The notes under the pieces: model-generated
Seen by the model: only the letters and a program-made list of their open reading frames with translations
The model's database searches: none
What the model was told of the DNA's origin: nothing
Assembly (NCBI RefSeq): GCF_014163735.1
Contig: NZ_JACJDV010000001.1
Coordinates: 248,001-312,000, forward strand
DNA from: Shewanella sp. SR44-3
GTDB taxonomy: Bacteria; Pseudomonadota; Gammaproteobacteria; Enterobacterales; Shewanellaceae
Length of the DNA: 64,000 nucleotides
Reading direction: 5' to 3'
In this document: in pieces, positions 37,610 to 46,922 of the stretch
Layout: every line of letters begins with the position of its first letter
Position numbering within the stretch: position 1 is the stretch's first letter
Position numbers and translations under genes: made by a program

Positions 37610-37890
37610 TCCAACCTCTTTTAGATGCTTCCGTTTAATAAGCCAATTGATGATAACCTTTTCTGGAATACCGGGTAATATTTTCGTTACGCGAATGCTA
37701 AAAAGGTGAACCATGGCGATTTGTGAGCCAACCTTCCGCCCCACGGACGGGTCGGCCGACATAAGTTTAAATCAAGAGTCAGGGACGGACTCCGGTTTAA
37801 ATCAAAAGCACGACGTGTCAAAGACTTCTTGTGGAATAAAAATGCCATGGCAAGCCTGTATGACAGAGTTTCAGCCTTGTTGATTAAAGC
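37610..37890. other. Probable mobile or repeat debris upstream of the Imm63 gene
   Basis: This 281-base stretch has no recognisable intact gene. The open frame 37562-37762 on the minus strand reads into the Imm63 start in the other frame and is not a family I know. Two exact copies of GTTTAAATCA (37765-37774 and 37795-37804) are 30 bases apart and enclose a small inverted repeat GAGTC-N7-GACTC (37776-37792). The local sequence around 37735-37760 is more GC-rich than its neighbours. It may be a remnant of a toxin-immunity insertion or a dispersed repeat element. Confidence 0.4.
37765..37804. repeat. Direct repeat GTTTAAATCA flanking a small inverted repeat
   Basis: Two identical 10-base copies spaced 30 bases apart, with GAGTCAGGGACGGACTC between them. 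It resembles the ends or unit of a dispersed palindromic element, but copy number elsewhere cannot be judged here. Confidence 0.45.
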
Positions 37891-37917
37891 AAAAAAAAAC
37901 GCCGACTTAAGTCGGCG
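37891..37917 (-). terminator. Rho-independent terminator of psrA-fadE
   Basis: The perfect palindrome CGCCGACTTAAGTCGGCG (37900-37917) is followed on the minus strand by nine T. It lies 34 bases past the fadE stop. Confidence 0.9.
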
Positions 37918-37950
37918 CTTTGTTTATGTGCAAATGCTATTCAAATAGGC

Positions 37951-40227
37951 TTATAGCTTATCGAAATCATCCACATTGATGGCGGCTAAACGCTTAGCGT
38001 CGGCATCTTGCAACTGAGCATATTCGCTGTCGTTGATAATGCCTTTTTCAAGCGCGGTTTCAAACAACACTGGCATAGGCTGTTTTGACTTAAGGTGGCC
38101 ATTACGTTGAGCTTGCTTAAGCTTTTTGTAAATGTCTTTGCTGGCGTATTTGGCAAGGAATGCTTGTTCTACTTCTGCAATACCGCCTTTATCACCTTCA
38201 AAATCGGGGCACAGGAAGGTCAATCTGTCACGAGCAGGTCCTGGGCGCAGCATACCTTTTACTACATCAGTTGTTAGCTTGTCGCTTGGCAGGTTGAAGT
38301 GATTACCTAACGGGAAAATAAGCACTTTTAATAAGCCGCGTACAATCAAGTTAGGGAAGTTACGGCTCGCTTCTTCAAGTGCCTTAGCGGCAAAATGAAG
38401 TCTTTGTTGCATCACATAATGCACGATAGGCAAATCGTCTTGCTGACGGCCATTATCTTCAAAATGCTTTAAGGTCGCTGAACCTAAATACAACTGGCTC
38501 AATACATCACCCATACGGGCAGACATCATTTCTTTACGCTTTAAATCACCGCCCATGATCAGCATAGATAAGTCTGTCATGGTGGCTAGCGCCGCTGACA
38601 TACGTGTCATGTCTGAATAATACTGCTGGGTAGCACCGCTTACTGGCGCTTTGATGAAACGGCTCGCAGTGAGGGCACTGGCAAAGGCTGTCAAAGCGTT
38701 GCGGCAAGCGTAACCTATGTGCCCCATCAATAAAGAGTCAAATCTGTCTAGGGCATCGGTCTCATTTTCCATACCGGCGGCTTCCATTTCTGCCAGCACG
38801 TATGGATGACAGCGAGTGGCACCTTGACCGAAAATCATCAATGAACGGGTTAAGATGTTAGCACCTTCTACCGTAATAGAAATAGGGTTTGCCATAAAGG
38901 CATGACCTAAGTAGTTTTTACTGCCTAGCTGAATACCCTTACCTGACTGAATGTCCATGGCATCTTCTAAGACATCACGGCCAAGTTCTGTCATGTGGTA
39001 TTTGGCGATAGCCGTGACCACTGATGGCTTAACTTTAAGATCGATACCTGTGGTGGTTAGACGGCGCGCAGCCTCTAACTGATAGGTATTACCTATGATC
39101 CGCGCAAGGGCTTCTTGTACGCCTTCAAATAAACCAATTGACATACCAAACTGCTGACGCACATAACTGTATGCTGTGGTAGTTTTAGTGGTTACGTGAC
39201 CTGATGCGGTAGCAAGGGCTGGCAGAGAAATACCGCGACCGGCTGACAAACATTCAACCAGCATACGCCAGCCTTTGCCTGCGTATTGTGGGCCGCCGAT
39301 GATCCAATCAAGTGGAATGAATACATCTTTACCGCTAGTCGTACCGTTCATAAACGCCATCATCATAGGGTTGTGACGACGACCAATTTCAACACCAGGA
39401 TGATCGGTAGGAATAAGCGCACAAGTGATACCAATATTCTTAGTGTCGCCAAGTAAGCCGTCAGGGTCGCGCATTTGGAATGCAAGCCCGAGCACTGTAG
39501 CAACAGGCGCTAAGGTAATGTAACGCTTGTTCCAAGTCAGGCTTAAACCTAACACTTCTTCGCCTTCAAATTCTTGACGACACACCACACCGATATCCGG
39601 AATAGCACCCGCATCACTGCCCGCCTCTGGACCTGTCAATGCAAAACAAGGTAGCTCTTTGCCGACAGCCAGTGCTGGCAACCAACGCTCTTTTTGCGCT
39701 TCAGTACCATAGTGAGTCAATAACTCGCCTGGGCCTAATGAGTTCGGTACCATGACTGTCACAGCAGCACTGACGCTTCGCGACGCAATAATGCTGACAA
39801 TGGTCGAGTTAGCGTAAGCAGAGAACTCGCGGCCACCGAATTTCTTTGGAATGATCAGCGCAAAAAAGCCTTCTTCCTTGAAATATGACCACAATTCAGG
39901 AGGTAAGTCTTTGCGGTTATGCACTATATCAAAATCATCAATCATGGTCAGGGCTGTCATGACCTGATTATCGATAAAGGCTTGCTCATCAGCGCTTAAC
40001 GCTGGTTTGCCATAGCTGTGCAAGGTATTCCAATTAGGCTTACCGCGGAACAACTCGCCTTCCCACCACACGTCGCCCGCTTCCATGGCTTCTTTTTCTG
40101 TGGTTGATAAAGGAGGCAGCACTTTTTTGAAAAACGCAAAAACAGGACGAGTGATAAACTGCATCCTGATATTACGCACTCCAAATAGCACTATGATTGC
40201 TAATAAAAGCAGTATGATAATACTCAT
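37951..40227 (-). CDS. fadE: Acyl-CoA dehydrogenase FadE
   Basis: 758 residues, in the range of the long FadE class (E. coli 814), far larger than ordinary acyl-CoA dehydrogenases. It carries out the first oxidation in fatty-acid beta-oxidation, with FAD. An N-terminal membrane helix (MSIIILLLLAIIVLFGV) is followed by the dehydrogenase core (ALTGPEAGSDAGAIPD, TWNKRYITLAPVATVLGLAF, and the conserved GKGIQLGSKNYLG region) and the C-terminal DUF1974 extension (about 480-758). It lies 22 bases after psrA, so the regulator and enzyme share a transcript. A strong terminator ends the operon. Confidence 0.94.
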   Translation of the reverse strand: MSIIILLLLAIIVLFGVRNIRMQFITRPVFAFFKKVLPPLSTTEKEAMEAGDVWWEGELFRGKPNWNTLHSYGKPALSADEQAFIDNQVMTALTMIDDFDIVHNRKDLPPELWSYFKEEGFFALIIPKKFGGREFSAYANSTIVSIIASRSVSAAVTVMVPNSLGPGELLTHYGTEAQKERWLPALAVGKELPCFALTGPEAGSDAGAIPDIGVVCRQEFEGEEVLGLSLTWNKRYITLAPVATVLGLAFQMRDPDGLLGDTKNIGITCALIPTDHPGVEIGRRHNPMMMAFMNGTTSGKDVFIPLDWIIGGPQYAGKGWRMLVECLSAGRGISLPALATASGHVTTKTTTAYSYVRQQFGMSIGLFEGVQEALARIIGNTYQLEAARRLTTTGIDLKVKPSVVTAIAKYHMTELGRDVLEDAMDIQSGKGIQLGSKNYLGHAFMANPISITVEGANILTRSLMIFGQGATRCHPYVLAEMEAAGMENETDALDRFDSLLMGHIGYACRNALTAFASALTASRFIKAPVSGATQQYYSDMTRMSAALATMTDLSMLIMGGDLKRKEMMSARMGDVLSQLYLGSATLKHFEDNGRQQDDLPIVHYVMQQRLHFAAKALEEASRNFPNLIVRGLLKVLIFPLGNHFNLPSDKLTTDVVKGMLRPGPARDRLTFLCPDFEGDKGGIAEVEQAFLAKYASKDIYKKLKQAQRNGHLKSKQPMPVLFETALEKGIINDSEYAQLQDADAKRLAAINVDDFDKL

Positions 40228-40249
40228 TATTTGACCTTTTTTAGTTAGT

Positions 40250-40882
40250 TTAAACCGCCACTGATACGCCAGCAGCCATATAAGGGATCACTTTGCGAAG
40301 AATAGCTTCAATATTGTTATGTTCACCGTATTCAGTTGCTGCGATATCATTTAACGCATCTGCTGATGCCATAGTAAAGACTATGGTGCCCAAGGTGAAA
40401 TGCAACCGCCAAAACATCTCGGCGGCAGGGATATGGGGGGCGCTGACCTTGACCGCTTGTACAAAGCTTGCCAGATGCTCACCATAATGGGTGGTAATAA
40501 ACCAACGCAAATGCCCTTGGCTTTCAATGTAACCACGCCCGAGCAACTGTAGAAAAATAATCGTACCACCCGCCCTCACCTTATTTAATTCTAGTAAAGG
40601 TTTAATTAATGAGGAGAAAATTTCATTCAAACTCGCCTGCTCTGACGCTTTATTCAAACGTTTAATTTCACTGGCAGCCGATGGCATAAACACATCTAAG
40701 TAGCGCGCCAATACCGCACGAATGAGCTCTTTCTTCGAACCGAAATGGTAATTCACCGAGGCTAAATTTACTTCAGCCTTACTGGTGATAAGCCTTAAGG
40801 AAGTTTCAGAAAAGCCCCTTTCTGCGAAGAGTTTTTCTGCTGCATCCAGAATTCTGGTTTTTGTATCTGTCCGACTCGCCAT
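40250..40882 (-). CDS. psrA: PsrA-like TetR-family fatty-acid degradation regulator
   Basis: 210 residues from the ATG at 40880-40882 (MASRTDTKTRILDAAEKLFA); a TTG four codons earlier is the alternative, and neither has an ideally spaced ribosome site. The N-terminal TetR helix-turn-helix (about 8-55) includes ITSKAEVNLASVNYHFGSKK, and the C-terminal part should bind acyl-CoA. In Shewanella PsrA represses fatty-acid degradation genes and is encoded next to fadE. A perfect palindrome TTTAAAC-ACCC-GTTTAAA at 40900-40917, 18 bases before the start, fits autoregulation. The name rests on this context and motif. Confidence 0.85.
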   Translation of the reverse strand: MASRTDTKTRILDAAEKLFAERGFSETSLRLITSKAEVNLASVNYHFGSKKELIRAVLARYLDVFMPSAASEIKRLNKASEQASLNEIFSSLIKPLLELNKVRAGGTIIFLQLLGRGYIESQGHLRWFITTHYGEHLASFVQAVKVSAPHIPAAEMFWRLHFTLGTIVFTMASADALNDIAATEYGEHNNIEAILRKVIPYMAAGVSVAV

Positions 40883-40899
40883 CCTCTCACCCAATTAAT

Positions 40900-40917
40900 T
40901 TTAAACACCCGTTTAAA
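40900..40917. promoter_or_regulatory. PsrA-like operator of psrA-fadE
   Basis: TTTAAACACCCGTTTAAA is a perfect 7-base inverted repeat with a four-base spacer, fitting the AAAC-N2-4-GTTT core reported for PsrA. It lies 18 bases before the psrA start, covering the expected promoter. Confidence 0.75.
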
Positions 40918-41084
40918 TTAATCATTGAGCGCACACTTGTCAATCGAAATTCTCAAGTGTTTACCGAGAAATATCAGCACATTTAAGTATGAATTCAAGG
41001 TGGTATTAAATGCAAACGGCTTGAGGATTGGGTAAACTAATGGCAAAAATTTACACTAACAATAATATTGAGGGAGCCAAACAA

Positions 41085-42923
41085 ATGAAATTGCCTTTTA
41101 AACAGCCATCTCAAATCGCTTTAGTCGTCTCTGTCGCGCTAGGATTAAGCGCTTGTGGTCAGCAAATCAAACCCGTCACTACTGAAAAACCAGTAGACGC
41201 TAAAGCGGCGACTGAATTTGTCAGCGATGCTGAAACCAAATTAGCGGCGTTATCTATTGAAGCTAACCGCGCTGAGTGGATTTACAGTAACTTTATCACC
41301 GAAGACACCGCAGCACTTTCTGCTGCCATGGGTGAAAAAGTCACCTCCACCTCAGTGCAATTGGCCACCCAAGCGGCGACATTTTCAGGTTTAACACTGG
41401 ATCCCGTCGTCGCTCGCAAGCTCAATTCACTTCGCAGCAGCTTAATTTTACCAGCACCGTTAGATCCTGCTAAAAATGCAGAACTTGCCAAAATAAGCTC
41501 AGAACTTAATGGTCTCTACGGTAAAGGCAAATACTGTTTTGCCTCTGGCGAGTGCATGACTCAGACTGAGTTATCTGCGCTCATGGCTGAATCCAAGGAT
41601 CCACAACTGTTATTGGAAGCTTGGACAGGCTGGCGTGAAATTGCCAAACCCATGCGCCCGTTATTCCAACGTGAAGTAGAGCTTGCCAATGAAGGGGCTC
41701 GCGACTTAGGCTTTAGTGATTTATCTGAGCTATGGCGCAGCCAGTATGATATGAAGCCGCAGGAATTTTCCGATGAATTAGACCGTTTATGGGGCGAAAT
41801 AAAGCCGCTTTACGACTCATTACACTGTTATGTACGCGGTGAGCTAAATGAGCAATACGGCGATGAAGTGGCACCTAAAACCGGCCCAATCCCAGCACAC
41901 TTGTTAGGTAATATGTGGGCTCAGCAATGGGGCACTATCTACAATAGTGTGGCGCCAAAAGATGCAGATCCTGGTTTTGATGTCACCGATTTATTAGCTA
42001 AGCATGGCTATGATGAAACTAAAATGGTCAAGCAAGCAGAAAGCTTCTTCACCTCGTTAGGTTTTGATGCGCTGCCAGAGACATTCTGGAGCCGCTCACT
42101 GTTTGTGCAGCCTAAAGACAGAGATGTAGTGTGTCATGCATCAGCCTGGGATCTGGACAGCCAAGATGATATCCGCATTAAGATGTGTATCCAGAAAACC
42201 GCTGAAGATTTCACTGTTATTCACCATGAACTTGGGCATAATTTTTACCAAAGAGCCTATAAAGAGCAACCTTATCTCTTTCAAGGTTCAGCCAATGATG
42301 GTTTCCATGAGGCCATAGGCGACACTATAGCATTGTCAATTACACCTAAATACCTGCAACAAATTGGCTTACTTGATACTGTACCTGATGCCTCTAAAGA
42401 TATTGGTTTATTGCTACAACAAGCATTAAATAAAATAGCCTTTATGCCGTTTGGTTTGATGATAGATCAGTGGCGCTGGCAGGTATTTAATGGCCAAATT
42501 AAGCCTGAAAACTACAACCAAGCTTGGTGGGATTTACGTGAAAAGTACCAAGGTGTTAAAGCCCCTGTCGAGCGCACGGAAGCTGATTTCGATCCAGGTG
42601 CTAAGTACCATGTTCCCGGTAACGTACCTTACACCCGTTACTTCTTAGCCCATGTGTTGCAGTTCCAGTTCCATAAAGCCTTATGTGATATTGCAGGCGA
42701 CACAGGACCTGTACATCGCTGTAGCATCTATGGCAACAAAGAAGCCGGTGCTAAGCTTAACCAAATGCTAGAAATGGGCGCCAGCAAACCATGGCCAGAA
42801 GCCTTAGAAGTCGTGACAGGCACCAAGCAAATGGATGCCAAAGCCGTGTTAGATTACTTTGCGCCGCTGCAGACTTGGTTAAACGAGCAAAACAGCCAAG
42901 CCCAGCGTCAGTGTGGCTGGTAA
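41085..42923 (+). CDS. M2-family metallopeptidase (ACE-like), lipoprotein
   Basis: 612 residues from the ATG at 41085, preceded by AGGGAG; an upstream ATG at 41028 would bury the signal peptide. A lipoprotein signal ends in LGLSAC, so the mature protein is lipid-anchored. The zinc motif HHELGHNFY (HEXXH) is followed by GFHEAIGDTIALS carrying the third Glu ligand. LFQGSANDGFHEA and KYHVPGNVPYTRYFLAHVLQ match the M2 peptidyl-dipeptidase family, which includes animal angiotensin-converting enzyme. It probably removes C-terminal dipeptides from peptides in the periplasm. A terminator follows at 42982-43014. Confidence 0.93.
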   Translation: MKLPFKQPSQIALVVSVALGLSACGQQIKPVTTEKPVDAKAATEFVSDAETKLAALSIEANRAEWIYSNFITEDTAALSAAMGEKVTSTSVQLATQAATFSGLTLDPVVARKLNSLRSSLILPAPLDPAKNAELAKISSELNGLYGKGKYCFASGECMTQTELSALMAESKDPQLLLEAWTGWREIAKPMRPLFQREVELANEGARDLGFSDLSELWRSQYDMKPQEFSDELDRLWGEIKPLYDSLHCYVRGELNEQYGDEVAPKTGPIPAHLLGNMWAQQWGTIYNSVAPKDADPGFDVTDLLAKHGYDETKMVKQAESFFTSLGFDALPETFWSRSLFVQPKDRDVVCHASAWDLDSQDDIRIKMCIQKTAEDFTVIHHELGHNFYQRAYKEQPYLFQGSANDGFHEAIGDTIALSITPKYLQQIGLLDTVPDASKDIGLLLQQALNKIAFMPFGLMIDQWRWQVFNGQIKPENYNQAWWDLREKYQGVKAPVERTEADFDPGAKYHVPGNVPYTRYFLAHVLQFQFHKALCDIAGDTGPVHRCSIYGNKEAGAKLNQMLEMGASKPWPEALEVVTGTKQMDAKAVLDYFAPLQTWLNEQNSQAQRQCGW

Positions 42924-43253
42924 GTTCACCTACCGTTAGCTAAGTGGCTAAAGCTTGTACCCAGTTCTAGCCACCGATTATATCAACGCCCACATTAGGT
43001 GGGCGTTGATTTATCCTTAACGATAATCCTTGCTCGCTCAGCCATATTTGAAGCATTTTATCTCAATAATAGTTAATACATGCATATGTCGATTACGACA
43101 CACTTTGTAATGATTATTTACTGTTGCGACATCTTGGTGTCCGCTATAGTGCTTGAATATGAGCAACTAGCCTAGGTGCCCAATTCAATTCCCGATTTCA
43201 ATAATGAACTCGCACTAGGTTAGCCACCCTGTCCTTTTTATGAGGCTCTACCA
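42924..43253 (+). other. Intergenic region with the M2 peptidase terminator
   Basis: 330 bases. The first part holds the terminator at 42982-43014. The rest shows no further gene and should carry the promoter for the gene at 43254. Confidence 0.5.
42982..43014 (+). terminator. Rho-independent terminator of the M2 peptidase gene
   Basis: ATCAACGCCCAC-ATTAG-GTGGGCGTTGAT followed by TTAT. The T run is short but the 12-pair stem is strong. Confidence 0.75.
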
Positions 43254-43826
43254 TTGAAATTTCTGAGCACGCTATTATTTATTACCTTGAGCTGGATAAC
43301 CAACGTCCATGCAAATGAGCAAGACAACTTAGATATTAATCAATATTATCAAAAGTTTACTGTATCATTTTCGAACCTTGACCTTAACGCCATCGATGAA
43401 CTCTACACTCATAATGCAGTATATATTTCTGAAACTCACAACCGAGAAATCGTTCAAGGAAAGAGTGACATCATTGATTTATATCAATCTTTTTTCGATA
43501 GAATTCGTCGTAAGCAAGCTAAGATAGAAGTCGAGTTTCGAGTTCACATTAGGCAACGTAGTGATAATACCGCCACTGATATCGGCTATTATTTAGTGCG
43601 TTTTCATCCAGCAAAAGATGCCGGCGAACCTGTAAGCGAGTTTTCTGGAAAATTTGTCAATGTGTTCATTAAAGAACACAATAAGTGGCGTATTAGCGTT
43701 GATTCTAATACCAGAGGCGACGCCAGTCTGTATTTTGCAGCAAAACCACAAACTTCACTGTATTATGGTCAACGATTTAAGGCCTCTGAACACAAAAAGC
43801 TCCCTAAGCCTGATAACCCCCGCTAA
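43254..43826 (+). CDS. Exported NTF2/SnoaL-like protein
   Basis: 190 residues starting at TTG with GAGG eight bases upstream. A signal peptide (about 1-20, ending VHAN) is followed by an NTF2/SnoaL-like fold of the DUF4440 type: the helix NQYYQKFTVSFSNLDLNAID, the strand YTHNAVYISE, a long central strand set and KFVNVFIKEHNKWRISVDSN. Such small alpha-beta cups often bind or modify small molecules, but the family is functionally mixed and no active-site residues are assignable. The charged C-terminal tail ends in a Lys/Pro-rich stretch. A YchJ-type gene lies 86 bases downstream. Confidence 0.7.
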   Translation: MKFLSTLLFITLSWITNVHANEQDNLDINQYYQKFTVSFSNLDLNAIDELYTHNAVYISETHNREIVQGKSDIIDLYQSFFDRIRRKQAKIEVEFRVHIRQRSDNTATDIGYYLVRFHPAKDAGEPVSEFSGKFVNVFIKEHNKWRISVDSNTRGDASLYFAAKPQTSLYYGQRFKASEHKKLPKPDNPR

Positions 43827-43912
43827 GGGTAACGATATCAAACCAATCCCCGTAGTAGGAGTCAGGTTTTTATCTCCTAGGTTTAAGCTTCATTTATAAG
43901 GATTGGTATTCT

Positions 43913-44389
43913 ATGCCCAGCCCATCTTGTCCCTGTGGTAGCACTCAGTCTTATGCCCTTTGCTGCCAACCATTACATCAACAAAAACAATTCGCAAGCG
44001 AGCCTGAGCAGCTCATGCGATCGCGCTACTGTGCATTTGTTAAGAGTGAGTTTAACTATCTTATTAACACCCATCACCCAGCTCACTTGCAGGGATTAAC
44101 GGCAGCACAACTAGCGCAAGGCCCAACAATAAATTGGTTGGGACTTGAGGTTATCTCCAGTTCAAAAGATCTCACAAACAATCTTGCCAAAGTGAGCTTT
44201 AAAGCTTGGTATCTAGAGCATGGTCAACTTGATGCTATTTTTGAAAACTCAGAGTTTATTTTTGAACAAGGGCAATGGCTGTACAGTCAAGGTCAGCAAT
44301 TCACCTGCAGACAACCTGAACGTAATAGCCCATGCATATGCCACAGCGGTAAAAAGTTTAAGCATTGCTGTATGAAGTTGATCCGCTAA
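43913..44389 (+). CDS. YchJ-family SEC-C motif protein (UPF0225)
   Basis: 158 residues with two SEC-C zinc motifs, at the N-terminus (CPCGSTQSYALCC) and the C-terminus (CICHSGKKFKHCC). Between them is the conserved YchJ core with LMRSRYCAFVKSEFNYLINT and VSFKAWYLEHGQ. SEC-C motifs occur at the end of SecA and in proteins that act around translation and targeting, but YchJ itself has no firm role. It is cytosolic. It stands alone, with 86 bases to the gene before it. Confidence 0.9.
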   Translation: MPSPSCPCGSTQSYALCCQPLHQQKQFASEPEQLMRSRYCAFVKSEFNYLINTHHPAHLQGLTAAQLAQGPTINWLGLEVISSSKDLTNNLAKVSFKAWYLEHGQLDAIFENSEFIFEQGQWLYSQGQQFTCRQPERNSPCICHSGKKFKHCCMKLIR

Positions 44390-44567
44390 GGGATCTTTAT
44401 CAATAAAGTTAACTAACCTCGTCCAGTACTGAGTACGTAGATCTTAAAACGATTGAATAAGACATGAATAAAGTAGCTGCAAATTGAACGTTTTCTGAGG
44501 CCCAAGATTACCACAGTGTTGTTATTGCATTTAGGCTTGTACTGAGTTGTTTTTAGATGACTTATGC

Positions 44568-46745
44568 TTAATTAACTTGTTGAGACTGTGCTTTGCTGCG
44601 GTGCAATTCGAGTAAGTGACTAAATTCGCTTTCCCGCACCGCAGGGCTATATAAAAAACCTTGAGCATGGTGACACGCGCTTAGTGTCAAAAATGCTTCT
44701 TGCTCTTTGGTTTCTACCCCTTCAGCCGTCAAGGAGATATTGAGTGCGCTGGCCATGGCAATAATGGCACTAACAATCTCACGGCTCTCATGGCTGCTAC
44801 TGATGTCCATCACAAAAGATCTGTCTATCTTAAGTTTTGAAATCGGGAATTGTTTTAAATAACGCATTGAGCTGTGACCGGTACCAAAATCATCAATCGC
44901 AAGGCCAACCCCGAGTTCTGCAAGTTCTTTACAGAGTCTTGTGGCGTGATCAATATCGCTCATTAATTCTGTTTCTGTTATTTCTAAAATCAAGCGTTTA
45001 GGCTTAATGCGATAACGGGTCACTAAGGTCCACACTTGGGAGTAAAGCTGACCACTGAAAAACTGCCGTGCCGATACATTAACATGCATGGTTAAGTCGA
45101 TATTCTTATGCTGCCATAGGTGAAGTTGCTTACAGGCAGTTTCCAGTACCCAATTGCCCATGGCATTAATTAAACCCGTTTGCTCGGCAATTTCAATAAA
45201 AGCACCTGGATACAACACACCTTTTTTGGGATGATTCCAACGTATAAGTGCTTCAGCGCCAATATACTGCTGAGTTTTAAGATCCATTAAAGGTTGATAG
45301 TACAGCTCAAACTCACGACCTTTTAACGCGTGCTGTAAGTCGCGCTCAATCTCAATATTGGCTTTAAAGGCTTCCAATAATTGGGTATTAAAAATCTGGT
45401 AATGTTTAAGTGCTTTACGCTTGGCATGTTGCAGCGCAATGTCAGCGCAAGACAGTGGCGCAAATAGGTCAACTACACAGGCGATATTAACCACGGCAAT
45501 GGCAGGCTTTGGCTCAACTTTATTCCGGCCAATAACGACAGGGACCAATAATTTGTCATAAAGACTCTTAACGAAGTGCTCGAGTTGCTCAAGGTCTTGA
45601 ACCTCAGGTAACAAGATACCGAACTCATCACTGCCAATTCGTGCCACATCTATCGCATTATGGAAACGAGCAAAATGTTTAACTCGCCTTGCAACCTCAA
45701 TGAGCAGCGCATCACCGCGCTCATGGCCATGAGTGTCGTTAAAGCGATTAAAACCAAGTAAATCAACTAAGAACAACACACCTTGAGCGCATTTATCTAA
45801 GCTTCTAGTGAAGTGCAGTCTATTATGTAAACCGGTTAAGTTGCAATTCCATGCTAATCGCTCAAGCTCTGCCTTATGACGGTACTGAGATGAAATATCA
45901 TGTACAGCCACTAATGCATAATCATTACCACGGGGAGTCAAAAAATGACGGGCATGGTATTGAACCCAATATTCACTTTGATCAGAGCGCACCAGTAACC
46001 GCTCGCCTTGCAAGGTCTCCCCCTTGAGCAAAGCATTGACCATGGGAGCGACTTGCTCACTGGCTCCACGGAAAAAATCGAGTTTATTCACATGTTGATC
46101 TTGAACCTGCTCGCGCGGCAGTCCAGTTAATCGATAATGCGCTGGATTAACATATTTGATGATTTGAGTTTTAAGATTAACGAGAATAATTAAATGGTCA
46201 GCTTGTTCTGTAGCACTTAAATAAAGAGTTAAATCTTCATCTTTCTCATAGCCACGTTCGGTGGCAAGCGCCAATGCCAATTGATCGGCAACTTGACTCA
46301 CAAATTGGATATCATGTTCATGCCACTCAATCACTGAGTCGAATTCGATACTGAGCAAACCTTCAATGTGACCATTAATACGAATAGCCACATCAAGTAA
46401 CTGCTTAATGCTGCCATCTTCCAAATATCGAGTCGATACAAAAGGCGCGTTGCTGACATCTATGGCGACAAAAAAACGATGGTCATGAAGATGCTGTTGA
46501 TATTCAGGCGATATGATGGGCTTAAAGTCGCTAGCTAGGGGAGATTGGCTACTTAAATCGGCACTGGCAACTGGAGTTAAGTGATTATCTTGTGGGTGCA
46601 AATGCCACACAGTGACATTAAAAGCCTGAAATTGTTCAAGCAGAAGCTGACAGCACATATTGGCTGTCTGAGTATACTGACCTAATGCTTTTGCATCAGA
46701 ATTAACTATTATTTCTAACAGCTCCTGATGCTCAGTGAATTCCAT
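44568..46745 (-). CDS. GAF-PAS-GGDEF-EAL protein, probable c-di-GMP phosphodiesterase
   Basis: 725 residues from the ATG at 46743-46745, which has AGGAAG upstream; a longer frame to 46799 is unsupported. The order is GAF (about 10-170), PAS (about 185-300, with KYVNPAHYRLTGLPREQV), GGDEF (about 310-460) and EAL (about 470-720). The GGDEF site reads GSDEF, a substitution that often reduces cyclase activity. The EAL domain keeps EALIRW, ITETELM and IDDFGTGHSS, so phosphodiesterase activity is likely. No membrane helices or signal peptide are present, so it senses a cytoplasmic signal. It is a single-gene unit. Confidence 0.93.
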   Translation of the reverse strand: MEFTEHQELLEIIVNSDAKALGQYTQTANMCCQLLLEQFQAFNVTVWHLHPQDNHLTPVASADLSSQSPLASDFKPIISPEYQQHLHDHRFFVAIDVSNAPFVSTRYLEDGSIKQLLDVAIRINGHIEGLLSIEFDSVIEWHEHDIQFVSQVADQLALALATERGYEKDEDLTLYLSATEQADHLIILVNLKTQIIKYVNPAHYRLTGLPREQVQDQHVNKLDFFRGASEQVAPMVNALLKGETLQGERLLVRSDQSEYWVQYHARHFLTPRGNDYALVAVHDISSQYRHKAELERLAWNCNLTGLHNRLHFTRSLDKCAQGVLFLVDLLGFNRFNDTHGHERGDALLIEVARRVKHFARFHNAIDVARIGSDEFGILLPEVQDLEQLEHFVKSLYDKLLVPVVIGRNKVEPKPAIAVVNIACVVDLFAPLSCADIALQHAKRKALKHYQIFNTQLLEAFKANIEIERDLQHALKGREFELYYQPLMDLKTQQYIGAEALIRWNHPKKGVLYPGAFIEIAEQTGLINAMGNWVLETACKQLHLWQHKNIDLTMHVNVSARQFFSGQLYSQVWTLVTRYRIKPKRLILEITETELMSDIDHATRLCKELAELGVGLAIDDFGTGHSSMRYLKQFPISKLKIDRSFVMDISSSHESREIVSAIIAMASALNISLTAEGVETKEQEAFLTLSACHHAQGFLYSPAVRESEFSHLLELHRSKAQSQQVN

Positions 46746-46922
46746 GAGCTTCCTATTGACTGCTTTAATTTGCAAAATCAACCAATTAAATTGTAGCAAT
46801 CTAAAGAATGCTAACGTCCCTGTATTGTCTTTAACTTGGTCCTTATTCTACGCTTTATCATTGACACAGTGTATTTCACTTAATTCCCCTATCTTTTAAC
46901 GCCGAGAATAAATTAGTTACAA

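Noticed and set aside
37562..37762. 66-codon minus-strand frame upstream of the Imm63 gene as a gene of its own
   Set aside because: It overlaps the Imm63 start in another frame, starts in repeat-like sequence and matches no family I know. I treat it as debris, though its GTG and ribosome site are used to explain the Imm63 start.
43827..43912. ACCAATCC / GGATTGGT inverted repeat between the NTF2-like and YchJ genes
   Set aside because: Eight-base arms about 50 bases apart; too weak to separate from chance.
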